From Phytoseiulus persimilis (Eukaryota > Arthropoda > Arachnida > Mesostigmata > Phytoseiidae), in contig CM075102.1 of assembly GCA_037576195.1 (NCBI GenBank), forward strand, positions 49,906,745 to 49,970,744: 64,000 bases of DNA, read 5' to 3'. Both the position numbers and the translations under genes were made by a program. The notes below the pieces were generated by a model, which made no database searches, was not told where the DNA came from, and saw only the letters and a program-made list of their open reading frames with translations. This document shows positions 13,901 through 26,933 of this stretch, one piece after another; within the stretch, counting starts at the first letter, position 1, and every line of letters starts with the position of its first letter.

Positions 13901-16900
13901 TTTGCCAGGAATTCTTTTCAGTGCTGTCGCAGTTGCAATCAAGTCACGCCACCGCGATCTTTGTTCGGGGTAAGTTCGCATAATCGCTGGGGCTCGAGTA
14001 ACAATGAAGCGTCGCTTAGCGCTGTTCCCCACCATTGAAAGGACCCCATCAAGCTGTGCGAGGCGCGTGATTCGAACTGATTCGTCGTTGCTGAAAGAGT
14101 GCGGCTCACGAGTTGGCGGTCGTTGTTTCACTCGTTGGTCGCGCGAAGCGTTCCTATCTCACTGTCGTTAGAAGTGTTCCCGAGGAAAGTGTTGAGCGGA
14201 AGAAGATAACCGGAGGGAGTAGAAATTCGTTCGAGGACCAGTTGCGACACCCTAGAGCGTCGGAATCAGGCGAACATATGAGGGGCGAACTGAAGGTGGC
14301 TACTGCAGTGGAGTGCGGCGGACTCTTCACGGTGGCAGCAGGCACCCGGCCCGAATTACGCTTGCCAAGGGGTTCGCCGCGGGAACACGACAAGCGCGAA
14401 AAATCGCAGGCTCCAAGAACAACAAATATGAAGAGCCCTCGAAAAGCGGGAACGAGAGAAGCAGCAGTCGGCGAGGAAGACATTCCCGAGTAACGTCACT
14501 TGTCCGTGAATCTGTCTCCCGAGCGGGTGACTGAGTGACTGCTGGCTCCTCTTGATCCTGCTCTCCGTTTCCCAGTACGACCCGCGGCTTGAATTCTTTT
14601 TGCTCGAAATACCACCTCCGCGAGACTTTTCTGAGCTCGACGCCGTCGGGTTGAGTTTGGACAATCACGCTTGCAACGAGTTGATGACTGCTTCCTCCGT
14701 ACTCGGCCACTAGAAACCTCCATAGTAATCAGCTCCATTGATATCAACGTCACGATTCGAACCTGACTCCACGGCGTGGCACGTCCGCAGAATTTTGAAG
14801 TCTGCTCCCGAGGTGCTGCGGCTCCCAACGCGGTTTTGCTCTTCACATATTCGATACCTGCCGCATATACGTTCTCGTTTCGGAGCGCGCGAGGGGCTTC
14901 GAAGGAAAGGTTCGCATGGAAACCATCAAATTCTCCCTTCCATCCCAAAGCGCAGAACGAAATTCGTATTGTCTCTTGATGGTTCTTGGAGGATGAGCGG
15001 GAAGCAGCATTGTGGAGGTACCCTTCAGTTCGTCGCTGGATCCCGCACGTGCGGGGGGAAGGAAAGGGCAAGACGTCGGGGAAGCGGCAGCGGTGGGACA
15101 AGCGAACGTACATTGGTACGTTTTGCCATATCGCTGGATTGATCGAGCATTCTCCCGGCCGTCTATCTATTTCCCATATTCCCGTCTCCTGCTCCCATGT
15201 TCCCGATGGAAGATTAGGCTCGAGGGTAACGGGCTCCCGTCGGAAACAAGACGGCAAATCAATTGAGTGTCATCTCCCCGCTTCCTGGGAGCAGCGGGTA
15301 GAGCGGGGCAGCGGTGGCCTCGGAGGGATTCTTGGTTAATATTTGATTTTTCATTCTGAACCATCAATCATTGACATCATCGCGATCCCGAAAAATTGCG
15401 TTTTTCCCCGGGAGGCAACCCGCTGCCACTCGATTGGAACAAGAAAGTAATGAGTTACCTCATTGCTATATAGCCGTCAGACGTTCGACACGAAATCGAA
15501 CCGCAGAGCCCCGGATCCAATTAAACTCACGGCGACGCGAACCGGTGGCGGGAGAACGAGAGGGAGATAGAGGCTCAGAGAATCAGATAAGCTTCCCGTT
15601 CTCCTGTCCGATCAGCTGACGGCATTTCCTTACTCTCCCAAAAACTCTCAGTAAGCGAATCGAATGGTTCGGTGCGTTTGTTCTTCGGCAAGAACTGGGA
15701 AGCGTTTTCAATCTTTTCTATCTTTCTCTGAATACCAGCGAGGCTCGCGTCGAGAAATATTCGTCTCGAACGAAAGAGGCGTCCTAAGGATTCCCCGAGG
15801 AGGCTGAAGTCGGAAGCGGGGCTGTCTCGTGGCGCGCGGCAAGGCGAGGCACGGTGCGAGTTTCGCTGCCTGCCACCTGAAATCGCATCGAGTCGAATAC
15901 AAATTAACCGGAGTCAGTGCCTTTTGTCCAAGCACGAATCCATTCGACCGACTACTGGAACATTCGACCGACCAGCTGGTTCGACAGCGAATGGGAACGG
16001 CTCCGGAGGCCGAAACGAGACAATGTGTACGAAGCAATACCGAAGCGTGCGAGGATGATATTGCGAATCGGGGCTGAGAACGTCATAAGGAACATCTGGC
16101 TCCAATTTTCAAAGCACGCCATTATTCACAGGCAAAACTAATCAACCGTAGTGTTGCCTCAACAGACTGTAGCTATTCCGAGTGGTGCGACTGAGTGAGT
16201 GAGCGAGCGAGCAAGGGCCTGGCGTCCTTCACAAAAGAAGACATCGACAAGGTCGGCTGATAATAGCTCGATATTGTTCCGTTGGATCGCGACTCGAGGA
16301 ACTTTAAGAAGAGACGATCGTCGAATGAAAAATTGCCATCATCGAATCGCGGAACGATTGCGGGCGCCGAGAGACTTCCAACGTCGGCTTCCAAAAGATG
16401 TTCGCGTCGGGGTCCGACGCTACAAGTCAATGAGCTCCAGACCGATCGACAGCGGTGCACGCCCTCTGCCGCGCAGGAGGCTCCGAACCGTGCGGTGTGA
16501 ACACGCAGTGCCGGCAGATTCGGAGAAAATGTCGAGCTAGCAGACGAGTTTAGGCTGTCGCTTTCATTCCTTCAGTCGCGGTAATACGATCCGGCGAACA
16601 GGAACGTACTCCGGGACTTGGGAGCTTCCTCTGTGTGGATGTCCCCTCTGCTGTATCCTCTGGCGATGTTGGTGTGTACAGTGGTTGAAAACAACGCGGT
16701 ATGCATCGAAGGGAGAACACTTCCCGAGGTGGCAAAATCGCGGCTCTCGACCCGCCCGCTGACCCTCTCGATCAGGGCACCTTCTGCACGAGAATCTCGG
16801 GCTCGATCTGGGCCTCTCGCGAACATGAGTGCCCGAGTAGTTTTTCGATGGTTCGGGGATCGTTATGGTTGAATCCGACGTTGAAGCCAGGATCCTAGCT

Positions 16901-19900
16901 CAGAATACTTATCATCGGCGTGAACTCCTACGGGAGCCGACGCGGAATCATGTCAGCAAGCTGTGTTCGAGGCAATCATCACTGTGTGGAACCACTGGTA
17001 CGCGGATGGGCTCTCGTTGATTTGGCATTGGCGAGTTTCCATCGTGGTTCGTGGGTGCTGCGTCCCGCATGCATAAACGCATGCGATGGTTTCAGCACGG
17101 GGTGGAAGCACGGAAGACTCAACTCATGAGCCGGAATTAGAGCCGCCGGGCTTCACGCACGTTTGCGGGATACGTTACCGGGATCCATGTCGAATATTGA
17201 CTTGAGTGACAACCTACAAAATGTATTCCCACCGGAATCACGAAACTTTATACGACTTCCGCCCCCAGCGAGGAACGTCCAGAAGCTGCAGCAGGATCGA
17301 TCCTGAGATCCCTTTAATATTCTGATTCCGCCCACAGGGGAGTTCGCGGCCACAAAACTCTGCTGTCGTCATTGCTGAGGAAGGGAGGAGAGGGCTCAGT
17401 TTCTGACGTTTGTCCAAGTTTTTGCTGGAAGCGTCGATGCACGAGCTCATGATCCTGCGCGGAGAGGCTATACGAGATTGCGTCGGCTTGAATCGAATGC
17501 TGACGGTTCCAGCTATCAGCCCATTGGTTTTAAGTTATTCGAAGTCGGCTAAGCTGATTTTGAAATTCGATCTCTCCCAAGCTCGTTTCAGTAGTTTTCG
17601 AGAGGAAGCCGGGAAAATCCTGGAAACACCCCGTGGAACCGGGGTCATCTCGAGTCGATCGGAACCGCTCTGAGCGACGTACAAAATTAGAACGGAGTAC
17701 ACGAGCATTTTTTTCACGCTTGGGTATTCTCCCGAGACGATTCCATGCGCCAGTACATAAATACGCCAGGTACGTAAATGTTGAAGTCGAATGCTTCCCG
17801 CGAAGCGCTCTGGGATCCAGGAAATTCTCCTGGCACTCGGAAGTGAGAAGCGAAGTCTTCGAAGTATCGGACGGAATCGTCTCGAAAGATTGCTTCGGAC
17901 CATGGACGGGAGATGTCACGCGTGTTATGGAAAGCACCTCGGGCCCGTTCTCAGAAAGCTGTCGCTCGAACAGTCGAACTCAGATCGTGGGCATCTCTCA
18001 CAGGTAGATCATTCGACGTTTATTGGGGATCTTTGTGAATTTCGCATGTCTGCCTCTGAAAACCTCCAGCAAGAATCTGGGAATCATCTCCAAGGGACTT
18101 GAACTGATACGAGATTTATGGGGGAACCAGCATGGACTCGGAGCAGTCGAAAAAGCAGTCGATGGTGGAACCTCCTCATCCCCAGCAAAATTTACAACTC
18201 CCCCGGAAATTTCTCAAGCCAATTATTGCCGTGTTCGCGTGTCCTCGTCCCTCGGAACGCCGGGTCGTCGAACCCACCCAGGACAGACGTCAGCGAGAAG
18301 CCGTGTCCGCATTAGCTGTTACAAGATATCCGGAAGCCACCGACTTCGCTGAGAGAGCAATATTAATCAAGCCTCTGTGTGTGCCAAAGGCAGATGTCCC
18401 GCTCCATGGCACGTAAACTAAATTAGGACACGAACAGGAAATATCTCCGTCCGTTCGGGGATAGGGCGAAGCTCCATCGTGGCCCATCAATGATACAATC
18501 TCTGCTCAGTTACAGTGGTACACAACGACGACGGCGTTCTCGGCCGAATAAAGCTCAAAAGTAAGAAGAGCAAGAGCACGCGCAGTGTGTTGATCGTGTT
18601 ACCCCAATCGAATTACGTCAGGAGAGTCGTTGGCACAAAGGCGCGTTGTCCGGGATTTACGTGCGACGTTTACATATGCATGTTGATTGGAGCACCGCCG
18701 TTGACTTTGAAGACACCGTCCCGGTTCTCAGCGAACGAGTGTTCCGGAGTTCAATAGGGAACTCCATGACCGGGTGCCCTGTCGAAGAGTTCGGCTTCAT
18801 TCGAGTTTCCCGCACAGCCGGTTGTCGCATCGGAGGCTTTTCGTTGGGGTTTCATTCGAGCGAGCCGTCGGTCATCGTTTGTCGGTCATCGCTCCGTCCG
18901 CCAGAACACCCCTCCAGAGAGAGTCTTAGCGGACAGTCCCGCAATTCTCCCAAATTTTCGCAGAAGGTCGCCGCCGTTTGAATTGAGCGTGCGTCGAACG
19001 CTGAGCTCTTCGATGAGCGGTTCGGGATGGCTTCTTAGAGACTAGCTTCTCATCCCGTCCCCTTGTTTCCAATTCAAAAGCTCCTGATACAAGATGATTG
19101 GACCTTCATCGATCCGCTTTTCCCAAGAAGCCGAGTCTCGTTTCACCATATTCTCCTAGTTTCACCATTTCCTGTCACGACGCCAGTTAGAGCTTTCACC
19201 GTAGAATGCGGAGCCTGATTCAACTATCGCATGCGTTGAAGGTCTTTGTCGACGAGGCCGGAATTCGTTAGGGTTCGGACTAATGAGCTGCGAAATCTCG
19301 TTGTTTGCGGACGCTATCGCGGGGCGAAGCCGACTAACTTTTCCAAGAATAGCCATGGAATACGTCCCATAACAAGCCGATCGGAAGGCCCGGAACTCCG
19401 GCATATGGCTCCGGATGTGGATGAGCGTTCCCATCACGAGATGCGGTTGATGCTCCCGAACCGTCTGGAAAAATTCTCGACACAGGGTCGAGGCAAGTCT
19501 AGAAGGACGAGGAACAGCTCCTCGTACCTCGCAGAAATGACTTCTTGCCGTTCAATGGAGGGAAACAAGCCTGGGGCTCGAGTGTTCTGTTTCTCTTGAG
19601 GGACTCGAGTTGACCCTAACGGAAGCCGAGTTCGAGAGAACGCTCCCAACGAGAAATTTCGTCTCAGCAAAAGGAGAGCATACAGGTTGAGAGTATCCGA
19701 CGCGGAACTTGTTCTGAAAGCAGGCGGTCAGCGTCACCGTCCAGAGCAGCTCTTCTTCTCAGATCCCTTACTTTCTTTTTTTGTGAGATGAAAATAGAAA
19801 CAAAACTGTTCAATAGGCCGCTTCTGCCGTCGGCCGGGGCTTGCTCGCTTCACTGGTCGCTTCAGCCGTGAACGAACCGGGGTCCTTCTGCCACCGACTC

Positions 19901-21000
19901 CGGGTGTAAAACTCAGCCGAGTCAAGAGAAGAAAACAAAAGGCTCAGCGCGAAAGCAGGGACAAATGGAATCAAGTGCTGAGAGGTTCTCAATACGGCTG
20001 GTGGGACATTGAATGAACACGTTTGGCGCAGACAGAAGCGTTCGCTCGCACTCAGAAACGAATACAACGTGCGATCGGCACCCTTGCAGGATCACTGCAG
20101 TTGCCCACCCTCGTTCATCTGCCTTTAGGCACTCCCGTCTGGCGGATCCCATTACTTCGTTCGCACTCTCTTTCACTTCGGCTCGCTCCGGATTTCCTTG
20201 TGGGTAGGCTCGGGACGGACTGAGGTGATTCCGGGCCTAAATGCTTCGGGCGGGTGGGCGAGGGAGCGAGCGAGCGTGCAGAAGCGGCAGCATCGTATTA
20301 CGAGAAAGCGGCCAGATGATCGCTGTCCCAGTCGTGCCTTTTATTTCCTAATGCCCCGGAAACCCTCCTGCTCGGAGAGCGCTCATATCTTGAGAGTGCT
20401 CATGAAAGATGGCCTGACCCTAACAAATCTTATCTCTTTTAATCACGGCGTACCGAACGAGCACCGGCTGCTCACTGGGTTCAGGTGCTGCGAGTTTGTT
20501 TCTCATGACAAACGACTCGTTTCCACGGTAAATCCTCCTCGGACGCGGTAAACTAACGCACTCCGACCCGGTCGTGTTGTTAGAGCTCGCGGGTACGCCC
20601 GCCCGAGGAAACTTCTGCGCTTCTTGTTGTGAGGAAGAGCTTCAAGAGAGTGATTTACCGAAATGCGGTTGACAGATCAATTCAGCAGCTCTCCGGCTTG
20701 GCCGGTAGAAATGAACTCTCTGTTGCGCGTTCGCCGCCGCTGCCTCCGACGGACGCAGTGCGCTTGATGGAAGGGGTGATAGCATATCGCCGCAGCGTAG
20801 ACGTTTCTGCGTTGTCGTCTCAGTCGAACATTGAAATTCTTTCTCGTTCCAGGAGCTCGCGTGCCCGCTGACGGATTGACCGAAGGACCGATTTAGCGAG
20901 AGATCGTCCGACCGCCGGACCGATCGGAATGGAGTTGAAGCAACACCGGATGTCAGGGCTCCAGCGCGCCTGCTGCAACAGCTGCTTGCTGCCTCTGCGC
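11000..21000. other. Long region with no supportable gene, upstream of the neuroligin gene
   Basis: Open frames are frequent here because composition is balanced. None combines protein-like text, splice sites and an identifiable family. A 253-codon minus-strand frame at 14496-15257 is rich in Arg and Ser and looks like chance. A short minus-strand frame at 17535-17708 begins MLVYSVLILYVAQS, which resembles a signal peptide, but stands alone. A GAGTGAGTGAGCGAGCGAGC simple repeat lies at about 16193-16212. The region could hold 5' untranslated exons or control sequences of the downstream gene, but nothing in the sequence proves it. Confidence 0.35.
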
Positions 21001-21089
21001 GAGAAAACGACGCTACGCTGTCGACAATAATGGCGCAGAGACGCGGCGATCGTTGAGAGCCCCATCGCAGGAGCAGAAATTCCACAAAA

Positions 21090-24000
21090 ATGCCTCCTCC
21101 AACGACGTCTCTGCTGCACCGCTCGGTTTCGTTCTCGACGACCGTGAGCTTCGAGTTCCTGCTCTTGCTGCTGCGATTCGGACTCCTCGGCGAATTAACG
21201 GCATTGGCGCCGTCGGGCGTTGGCGCTGAGCTGACTCCGAGCAGCGGCAAGAGCAGCGGTCCGGCAAACAGCAACATCGGCAGCACCGTCCAGCTCACTT
21301 CAGGTGTGGTCAGGGGGAGAGTGTTCACACCGAGCTCCCAGCACAGACTTCAGGATGTCGAAGTCTTCCTGGGAATTCCCTACGCGGCACCGCCCGTCGG
21401 TAAACTGAGGTTCCGAGCACCTCAGCCCGTTGCGAAATGGGAAGGGATCCGAGAGCTCGAGTTCATGCCTCCGGTTTGCGTTCAAGCGTTCCCGAACGTC
21501 TCGACCTCAACGAAGCCGAATAAGAAAGAGGAATTCCAATTGAAAACGTCAACCTCTCGACTGAAACTCCTGCAGCGGATCCAGCCATTCATAGAGGGGA
21601 ACCAGTCGGAAGACTGTCTCTACCTCAACGTCTATGCCCCTTCAAGTGAGTCCTCCTCCACGAGAACGCTTCTCCGGTCCAGTGGCGGGGAAGACGCGCT
21701 CGTGTGTCAGAGGCGATACAGAGTCGCAATACCAGCCGACGAGGGTTTTTTTTTTTTTCGCTCAAGTTCGCGGATTTCGGATGTGGCTCCACATTCCTGG
21801 CTTCGTCTAAATTCAACACATTGCGCTCGGGCCCGTTCTCTTCTTTTTGTCGCTTTCTCGTCCCCCTGCGAGTCTGTTTCATTTCGCGAAGTCGTAAGTC
21901 GTCCGCTATCTTGACCCATTGTTTTTGTCTCATTAAACTTTTCCACCGCCACGTTTTCCGCCGTCGGCCGCATTCTTCGACGGGAGTTTTCTTCCTCCTC
22001 ATGCGAGCGAGCGGGCGGGCGGGCTCACGCTGCGCCCGAGAATTCTTAACGTTCCGAAATTTTTATTCCGTCGTCTCGGCTCCGTGCAAAAACGGCGCGG
22101 AAGTGGACACGACGCCCCGGGAAACGAGCGACACCTTGATAGGGACTGCGAGCGGTGCCTTTCTCCTCGACGTCCGCTTTTTCCCGAGTCCGGAGCGATC
22201 GTCAATCCACCCGCCCTTCCTCCGTTCTGTTGTCGTCCGCGCTCAAAGTGGCGGTTTCTTGCAGCGCATCGATCGACGGACAGCCGAATCCCGGTGTCAG
22301 TGATAGTGTCCAGCGGAGATTCGTACTCGTGGGGCGAAGGCAACCACGTCGACGGCTCTGTGATGGCTGCTTACACGAACTCGATCGTCGTCACCTTCAA
22401 CTATCGAGTGGGCGTCCTCGGTGAGTAAACACGGCCCGGGATCCGCCGCGGTCGGAACAGAGCACTCCGACTCTAACCCGTCCTCCGTTTCTCCGGCTCA
22501 GGATTCCTCCCGAACAGTCTTTCTGGCACGGTCTCCGCCAACGCCGGTCTCAGAGATCAGATCGAAGTGCTCCGCTGGCTTCGACTCAACGTGGCGTCGT
22601 TCGGCGGCGATCGGGACCGAGTGACGCTGCTGGGCGCGGGCAGGGCCGCAGCCTTCGTTCATCTACATATGCTCAACCCCGCGGCGACCGGTAAGCGATT
22701 TTATGCAACGTTCTCGTTCCGGTAAAGCGCATACAAACGGCACGACGAGTCGATTCTGACCGGGAGCGGGGGGAGCGGCCCGAGCCGTCGTCGTCGAGTG
22801 CGATATGTTTGTCCTCATGATCGTCGGCGAGTTCGATGAGTTGTCGCTTCGAGGATGGACGACGCAGAAGGGAACCTCTGCGGCGGGAATCTCTCGAACG
22901 TTCGCGCTCGCTGTTGCTGGTGGGCTAGCTATTGTTGTTTGCGTCAACGGCGGTTGTAGCGATCGGTCGAGAATGCCGAACCCGTGTGAGCACTTAAGAA
23001 GTTTTCCGGCTCAACGCGGTGGCAGGTCGTTCGTTCGGCGGAGTGGTCGCTCACTCAATCAGTCAGTCAGTCAGCCAGCCCTCGCATCGAGAGCGGAACG
23101 CGCTCGAGCCATCATAAGGAAAAAGAGAGAAGAAACTCACCAAGAAAGGAAAAAGCGTCCGACCGAGGGAACTCGACTCTTGGTTCTTTGTGCTATTGTG
23201 CGCGCCGCCGCCAACGACACAAAACGGGGTCTGCGTCGGGGAAGGGTGTCAAGAAGGGAGAAATAAGGCGACTCGGCACATCCGAAGGTCCGGCCGGTGT
23301 CCAAGCGTCGAATGACGTCAAGAGAGCGTTTTTTTCCTTGTTCCCTCTCCTCTCAACCCGGTGCTACCAGTTAAAATTGGGTTATGACAAAGCTTTGAAG
23401 CCGTCGTTCCTTTGTTCCCCCGACCCACGCCGCCATTCGGGAGGCCGACGAATTAATCCGAAACGAGCTGTTCGTCGTCGGATATCGTCCGCACATCCCA
23501 TTTGCCAGCCGGATCTCGCTCGTTGGGGATAATCATCCGCCTCCGGATGGTCGCAGCAATTACTCGTGGTCTAATCAATATCTCCGCAATAATGACAGGT
23601 GATTTTCACCGGGTGCAGGGAGAACTGATAGATCTATGCGGCAGCGGAGTCGATTCAGCGCTCCTCGTTGATACGCCATTTCTTGTTCCCACGGAATTTT
23701 GATTCTGATCCCGTCGAAGCAGTGGGCTCCGCGCACGACGACGCCGTTGCGGTTGGCCTGAACCGTCTGGGCTGGCCGAGAACGAAACCGGGTGCGAGGA
23801 GGGTTGAGGGATGTGTTCGGAAACCCACCGGTGGGAAACAGCCGCCGCGTCGGCCGGGCTACGCGGCCGCGACAAGCAGGACGGAGAAGGCAGGGCCCGC
23901 CGAGCTGCCTTAAGAGATCATTTATACGAATTTGTATTCCGTTTGTTGCGAGGTCGCCCCGTTCACCCGTCCCGTTGTTCCAGGATTATTCAAACGAGCT

Positions 24001-26933
24001 GCCCTGATCGGAGGCAGCGCGCTTTCTTCGTGGGCTCTCTGCCACGACGCCGACGAGCAGGCAATACAGCTCGCCAAGAATCTCCTCTGCGAGCCCGGCG
24101 ATCCAGTCGAATGTTTTCGGGACAGATCAGCGCAGGAACTCGTCCAAGCGAGCTCGACGTTATTGGTCCCCGAACATCTATGCGGTCCCTTTGGACCGAC
24201 TCCCGACGGCGACCTTGTTCCCCTCGACGTCTACGCCGCAACTTCCGGCTACGCATCGAGGTCGAGCTCCTTTGGTCAACACGATCTCTTGACAGGGGTG
24301 ACCAGGTGGGAGAGCTACCAACTCTTCAACGACTACCACCGGATACACGGCATCGAAGTGAGTGAACTCTCATCTTTCGTCGCGAGCGGATACTTCTTTG
24401 TAGGATTATCGGACCCAGCTCCGGGAGGGATGCCGTGAAGTAGACCCCAGCTCCGACGCTGTTTCGAGTCAGCATTCGATAGGGACACAGTCTCTATCGC
24501 AACGTACTTAGACTCGACATTGACGTGCTCAGGGCAAACTCTGAGAGCCCGCGCTCATCACGAAGGATTTGCTTGCAGACCGAGTACAGAGAACGTGTGC
24601 TGCGCACACTCGTCCGCAATTCGTATTTGTTCCACCAGAACGAGATCCTCTTCTCCATTTCGAACGAGTACACCGATTGGACGAAAAGCGAACGTTCGAC
24701 GACCGACATTCTCCGAGAAACGGCGGAGGCTCTATCCGACGCAACCGTGGTCGCCCCGTTGATGGAGGTGACGACGCTGCATTCGCATGCGATAGCTCTC
24801 AGGTTCGTGCGAAGTCGTTTTCTCTTTCTCTGCTCAGCGCGCTGCTCGCTAGTTTGTTTGTTTGTTTGTTCGTCTGTCCGCCCGCTGGGGAGCTACTTTA
24901 TCTCCAGTCATTCAATTAGCGCCGAGGCGCACGATGGCATTCAATTACCGGCGAGAACAGTACAGAGTCTTTAAAGGACACTGAACGGGAACGAAGCGAT
25001 AGGACCAGGACGGGAAGCGGGATGACAAGGATGATGCGAGAAGCCGGGCACAGGAACGCGAAGGGGACAGGGCGTGGGATGCAGATGTATGTGCCATCTG
25101 GTGCCCTTTGAGGAGGGCTCCGATGGCAAGCCGACAAAACTTGGCAATGACACTCAGGGCGAAGCGTTCCGTAGTCGAATACTCGTGTCGCCTCTTTCAG
25201 CAAGAGTCAACGTTCGACGTACTTCTACGTGTTCGCTTATCAAAGCACCAGCTGCGACTACAGCCATTTATACAGTTGCACACCTGATTCTGAAGAGGCG
25301 TTGAGCTTCCTGCTGGGTATGCCGCTGCTCGATCATCAGCGAGACCGACAACGCCTCAATTACAGCCGTCAGGACGCCCAAGTTTCCGAATTCATGCTGA
25401 ACTATTGGAATAATTTCCTACGAACCGGGTATGATCGATTGTTTACGAGCGTTCCGTCCGGACCGGTGGACCGCTTCTCGGCCCTCTGTCAGCGGCAGCG
25501 GGTCGGAGGGGAACGGAGCCGGCACTGAAACAGCAGAGACTAACTTTCGATCAAAATCTCAGGCGACCCAACTCGAGCACAATTGAGACCGTCAACTCTG
25601 AGCGACCGTCACGGCCAGTCACCGAGGAAATATCCTGGCATCGGTTCGAATCCACCCACAGGGAATACCTCTCGGTTGGTGAGTTCGCTTTCTGAATCGT
25701 TACCCAATCAGCTTCACTCACCTGACACCGATCTCCACGTTCCGATGTGGTCGTCGAGCTCGAAAAGAGAAGATGAACGAGCGATCTTTTGATTCGGCTG
25801 CGGCTCGGCACGTAATCGTTCGCAGCACGGTGTTTGGGCCGCAGCCTCTCGCACAAAGCTTCGGAAGAAAACATACCCTCCGGCTGCATGGGCGTGCGTA
25901 GTGAACGCTCCTGAATCCTGTGGAGATGTCTAACCCCGGGGAACTTCCACAGAGGCGAGACCGCGATCGCTCCAGCACTTCGATGCGCATCGGATGTCCC
26001 TCTGGAATCGTCTCGTACCTGCGCTTCACCGATCAGGCGACGATTTCAATGGGAACAATTCGACAGAAGATTTCATCGCGAGCAACCTGAGTTTACCGCT
26101 GCACGGGTCGCCTGTTTACAGACTGCCTCTGTTGGTATCGCTCCAGGCAACTTCGGCGCCGATGCCGCGGAGCTTCGCACTCGGTTAGTCCGGCTCGATG
26201 TTACTGAATCGTTCGATGCCCGAACGCATTGATGGATGAGATGGAGAGGAGTCGAGCGGTGGCGAATTTTCGGCGAGCCTCGTCCCGAAAAGCAAATAAC
26301 ATCCGTGAAAAAACATCAAACTTCCAGATCCTTTGTTATCCTCTGTGGTGATTTCCACCCCCGCGACGACGACGGCAGTCAACGACGGACATCTTCCTCG
26401 CGCGGCCTTCGACGTCGACCACTTGCCTTTGTCGTTGGAGAGTCTGGCGTCGGGCCCGTACTCAAAAGCTCTTTTCATCACAATAGCTGTTGGCTGTTCG
26501 CTGCTTGTCGTGAACCTCCTTGTGTTCGTTGGGACCTACTATCAGCACCGGACGGACTCCGAATACAAAACGTCGTCGACATCGGCGACAGCGGCGGCAA
26601 AACGTGTTTGTCAGGTACGTTCGAAGTCGTCAACGTTTTCCCTCCTCTCTCGATTTCGTCCTTTTGCGCCCGCAGACTGGGGCAGCTCTATGTTGGAGTC
26701 TTTTGAGAGAAAACGAACAAAAAATCGTTGAATACAAATGTCTCGCTCTCTGTATTCTAAGTGGGGTGGCCGCAGCAACAGCAGCTTCCGCACATGTGCT
26801 GCGAGTGAACAAAGGTGACGACGGCAGCCACGTTGATAGCAGTCGCGGTGGTCAAAAAGGATTCCTTCGACAGAAACAATTCGCCCAGAACTTCATTAAA
26901 ATTCCTCGAACTCCGGTCGGATATTGTACATAG
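21090..26933 (+). CDS. Neuroligin-like cholinesterase-fold adhesion receptor
   Basis: Nine exons join in phase: 21090-21645, 22265-22420, 22502-22690, 23984-24357, 24579-24802, 25201-25428, 25563-25678, 25953-26183 and 26328-26614. A signal-like hydrophobic stretch near residues 23-40 precedes a cholinesterase-like ectodomain containing [15 protein letters not shown] and [15 protein letters not shown]. The nucleophile elbow, normally GxSxG, is GAGRA at about residues 282-286, so the serine is missing and the domain cannot be an esterase. Phrases such as [18 protein letters not shown] and [10 protein letters not shown] are typical of neuroligins. One membrane helix lies near residues 739-761. 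The tail is uncertain: without further splicing the frame ends at 26731; with a last exon at 26676-26933 it ends at 26933. Neither end shows a convincing PDZ-binding motif. Known neuroligins sit postsynaptically and bind neurexin; that role is inferred here. Confidence 0.85.
22013..22024. repeat. Simple GGGC repeat in neuroligin intron 1
   Basis: A short run of GGGC units lies in the first intron. Other small simple repeats in this gene's introns are a CAGT run near 23060-23076 and a TTTG run near 24853-24871. They are ordinary microsatellites. Confidence 0.6.

Noticed and set aside
14496-15257. 253-codon minus-strand open frame, among the longest in the first 20 kb
   Set aside because: Arg/Ser-rich text without domain features, long overlapping frames on the other strand, and no splice or start context. 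Length alone is not convincing at this base composition.
20642-21328. 228-codon minus-strand open frame
   Set aside because: It overlaps the first exon of the neuroligin gene on the opposite strand and looks like its shadow.
25642-25656. GGTTCGAATCC, resembling a tRNA T-loop
   Set aside because: It lies inside a well-supported neuroligin exon and no cloverleaf can be drawn around it.
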